A stretch of 64,000 bases of DNA, taken from positions 1 to 64,000 of the forward strand of contig JAISAO010000071.1 in assembly GCA_031266665.1 (NCBI GenBank), read 5' to 3'. Position 1 is the first letter of the stretch; each line of letters starts with the position of its first letter. A program made the translations under genes and the position numbers. Under the pieces are notes generated by a model, which saw only the letters and a list, made by a program, of their open reading frames with translations, did no database searches and was not told the origin of the DNA. Source of the DNA: Propionibacteriaceae bacterium. GTDB lineage: Bacteria; Actinomycetota; Actinomycetes; Propionibacteriales; Propionibacteriaceae. Below, piece by piece: positions 58,553-64,000 of the stretch.

Positions 58553-59815
58553 TCAGCGGTCGGCCCAGAAGACGACGTCGGTGATGCCGGTGTCCTGCCA
58601 GCGGCTGCCGCTGTAGACCGAGACGATGGTCAGGCGGACGCTCCGACAGCGGTGGTCGGATTGGAAAATAAGTTGTTGGCCGTCCACCCCGTCGCTGGAC
58701 TGGAAGCCGGTGACGACCGGATCGTCCAGGCAGAAACTCTCGACCGAGCCGTCGCCGAAGGCCAATTCGAGGCACTTGATGCGGTTGTTCTCGGCCAGCC
58801 GGGTCTGGCTGCGCCAATAACCGTTCTCGATCCAGAGGCCGCGCAAGGTGACCGTTGAGTCGAAGCTGTAGTCGATCCACTGGCCCAGGCCGTCGTCCTC
58901 GGCGTTCTCGAACCAGGCCGTCTCCCGAGAGCCGTCGAGGGTGTTGTCGGCGCCGTACTCGTAGTGCTTTCCCGTCACCTCGTCGTCCTCACCCTCGTGG
59001 GTGGAGGAGGCGGCGGCGCGGTCGGCCACCACGGCGTGGCCGGCCGGCGCGGACGGCTCCGCCGTCACGGTCACGGTCACGACCGGCGGCGAGGGGTCCG
59101 GCTGCACCGTCACGGTCACCGGGGCGGCCGGCGGCGCGGGCGACGGGTCGTCGTGGCCGAGCAGCCAGCGGACCGTCAGGGCGGCGGCGCCGATCAGGAC
59201 GACGACGGCCCCGACCAAGACAGGGACCAGCCAGACGTTCCGGGAGCGGGAGGCGGGCACGGGTCGGGGTAGCGGGGCCAGTGGCACGGCGGGCGACGGC
59301 ATCGTGTCCGTCATCGGATCGGCCAGCCGTCGAACGGTCGGCGCGGCCGGCGGAATCGACGCCGGGGTCCCCGGGGCGCTGGCGCGGGGGAACGTGGCCG
59401 GGGTGCCCGGGGCGAAAGCGCCGGGGGCGGTGGCGCCCGGAAACACGGCTAGGGGGTCAGAGGCGGTGATGCCTGGGAAAGCGTTCGGGGTGGGGGCGCG
59501 AGGGGGCGCGGCCGGAGCGCCCGGGGCGAAGGCGCCCGGGAGCGCGCCCGGGGCGGGGGAGCCCGGAAACACGTCGGGGGCGGGGGCACCCGGGGCGCGC
59601 CGCAGGCTGACTGCCCGCCGGGTGGCCTCGTCGCCGTAGGCCGCCAGCCAGTCCAGCAGGCTGGGGTAGGCGTTGGGGTGGAGCGCCACCGTCGTACGCA
59701 ACTCCGGGCGGGCTTGGGCGATCGCCATCAGGTCGGCCGGCGGCAGGCCGGGATGACTCAGAGCCTGGGCGGCCAAACCGGTGTCGGACCAGTTGTTGAC
59801 GCCGTTAGCGGCCAT
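58553..59815 (-). CDS. Membrane protein with LRV-like and glycan-binding-like domains
   Basis: 420 residues from the ATG at 59815, chosen for the AAGGGGGGAG just upstream on the coding strand. N-terminal LRV-like block (about 10-70: LAAQALSHPGLPPADLMAIA, ALHPNAYPSLLDWLAAYGD), a long Ala/Pro/Gly linker with repeated APG units, one membrane helix (VPVLVGAVVVLIGAAALTV), a Val/Thr/Pro stalk, then an outer domain with NTLDGSRETAWFE, GQWIDYSFDSTVTLRGLWIE, NNRIKCLELAFGDGS and SVYSGSRWQDTGITDVVFW. The latter matches discoidin-like NADase-type glycan-binding domains. It is convergent with the 57831 gene and shares its LRV block with the tandem family. Confidence 0.8.
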   Translation of the reverse strand: MAANGVNNWSDTGLAAQALSHPGLPPADLMAIAQARPELRTTVALHPNAYPSLLDWLAAYGDEATRRAVSLRRAPGAPAPDVFPGSPAPGALPGAFAPGAPAAPPRAPTPNAFPGITASDPLAVFPGATAPGAFAPGTPATFPRASAPGTPASIPPAAPTVRRLADPMTDTMPSPAVPLAPLPRPVPASRSRNVWLVPVLVGAVVVLIGAAALTVRWLLGHDDPSPAPPAAPVTVTVQPDPSPPVVTVTVTAEPSAPAGHAVVADRAAASSTHEGEDDEVTGKHYEYGADNTLDGSRETAWFENAEDDGLGQWIDYSFDSTVTLRGLWIENGYWRSQTRLAENNRIKCLELAFGDGSVESFCLDDPVVTGFQSSDGVDGQQLIFQSDHRCRSVRLTIVSVYSGSRWQDTGITDVVFWADR

Positions 59816-60052
59816 CGCTCCCCCCTTCGAGGCACAACCATAGCCAGCCCGCCCCGCCACTGAGTAAGCCTCTGTGAGGCGGCGGTCATGGTCCGGGCTC
59901 TGTTCGACGTCTTGGGCTGGTCGCCGGAGCTAGAGTCATAGGCCGCCCGCATCGAGGGCCTCAAGGGGTGGCAACACCGCCGCCGGGTTGCGCGGGCACG
60001 GCTGTATGCTAGCGTATACGTCAATGCTCAACCTTTCCGTTAGGATCAAGAC

Positions 60053-60982
60053 ATGCCTGTTTTGGAATCGCTCACCCAGGCCGTCGGCCGCACGCCGCTG
60101 GTCAAACTCTCCACGCGGACCAACCCGCACCCGGCCGCGGTCGCCCTTAAACTCGAGTTTTACAATCCGGCCAACTCGGTCAAAGACCGCATCGGCGTGG
60201 CCATCGTCGACGCCGCCGAGCAATCCGGCCAGTTGAAGCCCGGCGGCACCCTGGTGGAGGGCACCTCCGGCAACACCGGTATCGCTTTGGCCTGGGTGGC
60301 GGCCGCCCGGGGCTACAAACTTGTCTTGGCTATGCCGGAATCCATGTCGTTGGAGCGGCGGGCTCTGCTGCGGGGGTTCGGGGCCGAGCTGGTGCTGACG
60401 CCCAAGGCCGAGGGCATGCGTGGCGCGGTGGCGGCGGCCGAGCGGATCGCGGCCGAGCGGGGCGGCGTGCTGGCCCGCCAGTTCGCCAACCCGGCCAACC
60501 CGGCCATCCACTACACCACCACCGGCCCCGAGATCTGGCGGGACACGGACGGGAGGATCGACATCTTGGTGTCGCCCTTCGGCACCGGCGGCACCCTCAC
60601 CGGGGCCGGCCGCTACCTCAAGGAGCAGAACCCGGCGGTCCAGGTGGTGGCGGTCGAGCCGGCCGAGTCGCCCCTGCTGTCCCAGGGCCAGGCCGGCCCC
60701 CACGGCATTCAGGGCATCGGGGCCAACTTCGTGCCCGAGGTCTTGGACCGCTCGCTGGTGGACGAGGTCCTGACGGTGGCCACGCCCGAAGCCGTCGCCG
60801 CCGCCCGCCAACTGGCCGCCCAAGAGGGCATCCTGGGCGGCATCTCGGCCGGCGCCGGCGTCAAGGCGGCCCTCGACCTGGCCGCCCGGCCCCAGAACGC
60901 CGGCCGCCTGATCGTCGCCATCACGCCCGACTTCGGCGAGCGCTACCTGTCCACCCCGCTATTCGCCGGCCTGACCGACTGA
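60053..60982 (+). CDS. cysK: Cysteine synthase (O-acetylserine sulfhydrylase)
   Basis: PLP enzyme making cysteine from O-acetylserine and sulfide. 309 residues, full length. PLP lysine in [19 protein letters not shown] (Lys near 43), substrate loop [19 protein letters not shown], phosphate loop [20 protein letters not shown], and the C-terminal [16 protein letters not shown]. An AGGATC lies 6 bp before the ATG. No cysE neighbour is present. A cystathionine beta-synthase-like relative is less likely given length and the SVKDR/TSGNTG motifs. Confidence 0.95.
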   Translation: MPVLESLTQAVGRTPLVKLSTRTNPHPAAVALKLEFYNPANSVKDRIGVAIVDAAEQSGQLKPGGTLVEGTSGNTGIALAWVAAARGYKLVLAMPESMSLERRALLRGFGAELVLTPKAEGMRGAVAAAERIAAERGGVLARQFANPANPAIHYTTTGPEIWRDTDGRIDILVSPFGTGGTLTGAGRYLKEQNPAVQVVAVEPAESPLLSQGQAGPHGIQGIGANFVPEVLDRSLVDEVLTVATPEAVAAARQLAAQEGILGGISAGAGVKAALDLAARPQNAGRLIVAITPDFGERYLSTPLFAGLTD

Positions 60983-60995
60983 GCCCAGATTCGCT

Positions 60996-61181
60996 GTGGC
61001 GAACGACCCACAAGAGGCGGCGGGCTTGACCCTGAAGCCGGCAGACACCACCGTCGGCGCGACACAGGCCCAACTGGCCGCATCGAAGTTGTACCGGGGC
61101 AAGAGCCAGCGGCTGATTGACGCCCAACTGGCCCAGGTCGAGGCCGGACGCGACGCTGCCGGCCGCGTGGGCGACCGGTGA
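60996..61181 (+). CDS. Small unrecognised ORF after cysK
   Basis: 61 codons from a GTG, 13 bp after cysK. The product (DPQEAAGLTLKPADTTVGAT, then QAQLAASKLYRGKSQRLIDA, then QLAQVEAGRDAAGRV) is helix-prone and protein-like but matches nothing I know. No Shine-Dalgarno is seen. It may be a real small gene or the tail of a lost one. Confidence 0.35.
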   Translation: MANDPQEAAGLTLKPADTTVGATQAQLAASKLYRGKSQRLIDAQLAQVEAGRDAAGRVGDR

Positions 61182-61206
61182 GAGTTGCGGGTGCGATGAC
61201 CTGATT

Positions 61207-61251
61207 TATAGCCTGTTTTCTAGCCATATATCAGGCTATAATCCAGGCTAT
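61207..61251 (+). promoter_or_regulatory. Operator and promoter of the Phd/RelE-like pair
   Basis: TATAGCCTG (61207-61215) and CAGGCTATA (61232-61240) form a perfect 9-bp inverted repeat; CAGGCTAT recurs at 61244-61251 across the start codon. A TATAAT (61237-61242) lies 8 bp before the ATG, so the mRNA is probably leaderless, and TGTTTT (61214-61219) is 17 bp further up. The layout fits autorepression by the antitoxin. Confidence 0.7.
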
Positions 61252-61522
61252 GAAGATGTTGCCGATCAACCAGGCCAAGAACACGCTCTCCATTATCGTC
61301 GAAGAGGTGAGCCTGACGCACCAGCCGGTGACGATCACGCGCCACGGCCGTCCCGCCGCCGTCATGGTCGCCCCGGAGGACTTGGAGGTCTTGACCGAGA
61401 CGTTGGCTTGGCTGGCCGATCCGGAGCATGCCGCCGAGATGGCCGAATCGAGGGAGGCGATCGAACGGGGCGAGACCCTCAGCCTGGACGAGGTTCGCGC
61501 CCAACTGGCCGCCCGGCGGTGA
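61250..61522 (+). CDS. Phd/YefM-family antitoxin
   Basis: 90 residues. The N-terminus KMLPINQAKNTLSIIVEEVS followed by QPVTITRHGRPAAVMVAPED is the classic Phd/YefM DNA-binding fold (INxAK...L, then ITRHGRPxAVMV). The C-terminal half (AEMAESREAIERGETLSLDE) is the toxin-wrapping tail. There is no Shine-Dalgarno; the -10 is so close to the ATG that leaderless translation is likely. Its stop overlaps the GTG of the toxin. Confidence 0.92.
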   Translation: MKMLPINQAKNTLSIIVEEVSLTHQPVTITRHGRPAAVMVAPEDLEVLTETLAWLADPEHAAEMAESREAIERGETLSLDEVRAQLAARR

Positions 61523-61794
61523 GCGAACCCTACGCGGTGCGGCTGACGCCTCCGGCCGCTAGGGCGCTCAACCGGTTACCGCTGCGAATCGCGGAGGCTG
61601 TGTTCCGCTTTCTGGAGGGACCGCTGGCGGAGAACCCTTACCGCCTGACAAAGCCTCTCGGCAAGGAATTGGCCGGGATGCGGGTCGGTCGCGTCGGTGT
61701 CGCCTTCCGGGTGCTGGTCTCCGTCGATGAGGCCGAGCGGGTGGTGTACGTCCGTCGCATCGCCCACCGGGCCGACGCTTACCGCGTCGTTTGA
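61519..61794 (+). CDS. RelE/ParE-family toxin
   Basis: 91 residues from the GTG at 61519, which overlaps the antitoxin stop. RelE-fold pattern: YAVRLTPPAARALNRLPLRI at the start, NPYRLTKPLGKELAGMRVGR in the middle (LxGxxxxRVG) and FRVLVSVDEAERVVYVRRIA then HRADAYRVV at the end, with the basic and His/Tyr residues typical of the ribosome-dependent RelE group. Longer frames upstream only shadow the antitoxin. With Phd/YefM it makes a complete type II module between two biosynthetic genes. Confidence 0.92.
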   Translation: MSEPYAVRLTPPAARALNRLPLRIAEAVFRFLEGPLAENPYRLTKPLGKELAGMRVGRVGVAFRVLVSVDEAERVVYVRRIAHRADAYRVV

Positions 61795-61915
61795 GGCGGG
61801 GTCCGAGTGGCCGTCCAGCGGTGGGCGCGCCCCGCCGGACGAGCGTGGCACCGTTTGCCGCCCGGCGGGTGAGCCGTGCGGGGTCGGCCGGTCGTGATTG
61901 GGCTAGCCTGACGGC

Positions 61916-62824
61916 GTGCTTGGATACTTCGGCCCCGAGGGCAGCTTCACCCATCAGGCCCTGCTCAGCCTTGGCCCAGACGAACCGACGACGCCCTTCG
62001 GCTCGGTCGGGGCCACCTTGGAGGCCGTCCGGTCGGGCCGGGCGCGGGCCGGGCTGGTGCCGATCGAGAACTCGGTCGAGGGCGGCGTCTCCGCCACCTT
62101 GGACGACCTGGCCGCCGGCAAGCCGCTGGTGATCACGGCCGAGGTCTTATTGCCGGTCCAATTCGGCCTCTACGTCCGCCCCGGCGTCGGCTTGGACCAG
62201 GTCCGCCGGATCATCACCCACCCCCACGCCCACGCCCAGACGCGGGGCTGGCTGGAGGCCCGCCTGCCCGAGGCCGTGGTGGTGGAGGAGGGCTCGACCG
62301 CCGCCGCCGCCGCCGAGGTGGCCCGGCCACAGTCCGACTTCGACGCCGCCGTCTGCGCCGAGGTGGCGGGCCGGCTCTACGGCCTGGAGGCCGCCGCCCA
62401 GGACATCGCCGACAACGACGGCGCCGTCACCCGTTTCGTCCTGGTGTCCCGCCCGGCCCCGCCGCCGGCGCCCACCGGCCACGACAAGACCAGTTTGATC
62501 CTGCACCTGCGGGAGGACCACCCGGGCACCCTGATGCAGACATTGGAGCAATTTTCCTTGCGCGGGGTCAACCTCTGCCGGATCGAGTCCCGTCCGGCCA
62601 AAGACCGTATCGGCAATTACTATTTCGCGGTCGACGCCGAGGGCCACCTGCGCGACGCCCGCTTGGCGGAGGCCCTGGCCGGCCTGCACCGGACCTGCAA
62701 GCGGGTCGACTACCTGGGCAGCTACCCCAGGGCCGACCGGACCGAGCCGGTGGTGCGGGCCGGCTTCCGCGACTCCGACTTCGCCAAGGCCGCCGCCTGG
62801 CTGGACGGACTCCTGGCCGACTGA
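61916..62824 (+). CDS. pheA: Prephenate dehydratase
   Basis: Converts prephenate to phenylpyruvate in phenylalanine synthesis. 302 residues, monofunctional type. Catalytic domain: GYFGPEGSFTHQAL at the start, LVPIENSVEGGV, and NDGAVTRFVLVSR with the key Thr-Arg-Phe. A C-terminal ACT domain (LILHLREDHPGTLMQTLEQF, then NLCRIESRP) binds phenylalanine for feedback control. The GTG start has a TAGCCT hexamer (61904-61909) 6 bp upstream and no Shine-Dalgarno, hinting at a leaderless transcript. It stands alone; no aroH, tyrA or hisC beside it. Confidence 0.96.
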   Translation: MLGYFGPEGSFTHQALLSLGPDEPTTPFGSVGATLEAVRSGRARAGLVPIENSVEGGVSATLDDLAAGKPLVITAEVLLPVQFGLYVRPGVGLDQVRRIITHPHAHAQTRGWLEARLPEAVVVEEGSTAAAAAEVARPQSDFDAAVCAEVAGRLYGLEAAAQDIADNDGAVTRFVLVSRPAPPPAPTGHDKTSLILHLREDHPGTLMQTLEQFSLRGVNLCRIESRPAKDRIGNYYFAVDAEGHLRDARLAEALAGLHRTCKRVDYLGSYPRADRTEPVVRAGFRDSDFAKAAAWLDGLLAD

Positions 62825-63108
62825 CAGGTCGGCCGGGACGGGCCGTCAGGGGCGGGTCATCACTTGGATGGCGGCCGGGAGGCCCTCGCCCTCCAGCCAA
62901 GTCCTCTGGGCGGTGGCGTCGCCGTCCACCTGGAAGGGCGGCGGCGTTCGTGGTCCAGGGTCACGTTGGAGGCGCAGTTTTGCGAGTGGGCCGCTGGGAC
63001 GCGTGACATGGTCCGCGAGGAGAACTACACTGCCTTCAAGATCAACGAACCCGTCGTATAGTGGGTCAGCGCGGTGCTTCGCCGTGATTTGGCGGGAAGG
63101 GGTCGGCT
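62825..63108. other. Intergenic stretch with protein-like remnants
   Basis: No intact gene. On the minus strand, a frame ending at 62846 reads FQVDGDATAQRTWLEGEGLP and AAIQVMTRP before its stop, and another frame nearby reads SNVTLDHERRR, as if a gene had decayed by frameshift. On the plus strand a 65-codon frame (62864-63061) is less convincing. Confidence 0.3.
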
Positions 63109-63396
63109 GTGACTGAGTTGGTGAATCTTTATCGGCAGGGTGTGGTGTCGCGGCGGTGGGCGTTTGAGGCCGACGAGGACTTGTTGACGGCGGCGTTGGC
63201 TTAGGTGTTGCGGGTTTTCGAGGCGCCCGCGTGGGTCAGCCCCAGGGCGCGCGAGGTCTACCAGGAACTTTATGATCTGCGGTGGTCCGCCGCAGCGGCC
63301 GCCCAGGAGGTGGACGACTTGTTCGCGGACGTCGTCCGGGCGCAGCCGGAAACAGTTGACATCTCCGACTGGCGGGCCCGTTGGACCCGGTGGTGA
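63109..63396 (+). pseudogene. Second copy of the toxin partner gene, with an in-frame stop
   Basis: From a GTG at 63109 (GGAAGGGG upstream) it reads VTELVNLYRQGVVSRRWAFE, then TAG at 63202-63204 where the intact copy at 23987-24280 has a serine codon; TCG to TAG is one base. Beyond the stop the frame continues VLRVFEAPAWVSPRAREVYQ to the normal end. So this is a nonsense-mutated paralogue, unless the stop is suppressed or a later start makes a truncated protein. Confidence 0.8.
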
Positions 63397-63411
63397 GGGG
63401 GTAGTTTCGTC

Positions 63412-64000
63412 GTGGCGGAGCAGTTCATCAACATCGACGCGTTGCAAGACGTCGTGAACCGGTTGAACCGGGCAATCGGCGAGGTGCCGGAGGCGGCGGG
63501 CCGGCTGGCCAATTATTTGAACGACGTGGGCCTGTCGTCGGACCGGCTGCCGGACTGGCTGTATGACGGCCAGCGGGTGTGGCGGCTGCGCGAGCTGGCG
63601 CGGGAATGCCAACAACGCCTCGACCTGGCGCGCGAGATCGCCGACTCCCGCCCCGGGGAGTCGCTGCGCCAAGTGACGTTCGACGACACGGTGTTCCTGA
63701 GCAACGACGACGCCCGCCGGGCCGCCGTCTTGATCCGGCGGTGCCTCGACGCCAACACCCTGGGCGGCACGGGGGACGGGACGGTCCCGCAGGAGTTGTT
63801 GGACCTGCTCGACGCCAACAGCGGTGATCCCGGGTTCGCTCTGGCCTTGCAGGCCCGCCTGGGCGCCGGACAGCTGGCCCAGCTGTTGAACGGTTTGAAC
63901 GCGCGCCGCAACCAGCTGGACACCAATATCGGCCTGGGCGCGGCCGAGCCGGCCGATCTGGAGGCCTTCGACGTCTCCTACGCCCGCTTGTTGGACGATC
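63412..64000 (+). CDS. Second polymorphic toxin, 5' part (runs off the window)
   Basis: GTG start at 63412, open to the window end (196 complete codons). It aligns without gaps to the first 196 residues of the minus-strand toxin at 21890-23974, with 17 differences by hand count, clustered near the right end. Shared blocks: NIDALQDVVNRLNRA, RPGESLRQVTFDDTVFLS, GDGTVPQELLDLLDANSGDP. So the N-terminal delivery region is the same; the toxic C-terminus is outside the window and may differ. Its partner gene just upstream is broken by a stop codon. Confidence 0.85.
   Translation, partial: MAEQFINIDALQDVVNRLNRAIGEVPEAAGRLANYLNDVGLSSDRLPDWLYDGQRVWRLRELARECQQRLDLAREIADSRPGESLRQVTFDDTVFLSNDDARRAAVLIRRCLDANTLGGTGDGTVPQELLDLLDANSGDPGFALALQARLGAGQLAQLLNGLNARRNQLDTNIGLGAAEPADLEAFDVSYARLLDD

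Noticed and set aside
60005-60020. GTATGC...GTATAC as a cysK operator
   Set aside because: The arms do not form a true inverted repeat and no promoter spacing fits well.
59888-60043. Frame reading MVRALFDVLGWSPELES, stop, then AARIEGLKGWQ before cysK
   Set aside because: It could be a decayed gene with an in-frame stop, but the pieces are too short and match nothing I know; chance is equally likely.
1-64000. tRNA, rRNA or CRISPR arrays anywhere in the window
   Set aside because: I saw no cloverleaf-like or rRNA-like sequence and no regularly spaced repeats, but small RNAs cannot be excluded by eye.

Overview
The window is from a high-GC Gram-positive bacterium (Actinomycetota). The base composition is very GC-rich, codon third positions are strongly G/C, GTG and TTG starts are common, and most genes overlap their neighbours by ATGA. 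The metabolic genes suggest an anaerobic or facultative fermenter: a CitX-CitG fusion next to a sodium-pumping oxaloacetate decarboxylase, pyruvate phosphate dikinase and glycogen phosphorylase. I cannot name a genus from the sequence.

Layout. (1) 1-4941: end of a citrate-fermentation operon (citXG, decarboxylase gamma, biotin carrier, decarboxylase beta). (2) 4961-13271: FitAB-like toxin-antitoxin pair, ppdK, a hipBA module that seems to have entered the 3' end of glgP, and glgP. (3) 13348-19182: a duplicated membrane-protein plus lipoprotein cassette around a VapBC45-like pair whose toxin is frameshifted. (4) 19506-20726: DUF4143-type ATPase behind two palindromes. (5) 20814-24280, minus strand: polymorphic-toxin locus with a CdiA-type nuclease tip, two immunity-gene copies and an orphan toxin tip. 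(6) 24680-52234, plus strand: a type VII secretion (T7SS)-like operon with a giant Ig/fibronectin surface protein, MoxR ATPase, DUF58 protein, transglutaminase, four FHA proteins, PP2C phosphatase, Ser/Thr kinase, EssC-like FHA-FtsK ATPase, candidate substrates and a WXG100-family protein. (7) 52394-59815: a family of proteins sharing a C-terminal two-helix membrane module, joined to LRV-like domains and/or zinc ribbons, with an NPCBM-like lipoprotein and a glycan-binding-like protein. (8) 60053-62824: cysK, a Phd/RelE-like pair, pheA. (9) 63109-64000, plus strand: a second, inverted copy of the toxin locus, which runs off the window.

The most interesting signals are regulatory. A run of ten G splits the giant surface protein into two frames, and nine G would fuse them. 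A run of sixteen C fills the spacer of a promoter for one two-helix membrane protein. A 16-bp palindrome, TGGGGA-N4-TCCCCA, directly abuts the -35 element of four downstream promoters, lies at the promoter of the giant surface gene, and occurs twice more inside the T7SS operon. Together these suggest one regulon covering the surface protein, the secretion operon and the membrane-protein family, with possible phase variation at two points. The T7SS has its own kinase, phosphatase and FHA proteins, and inverted toxin loci lie on both sides of it.
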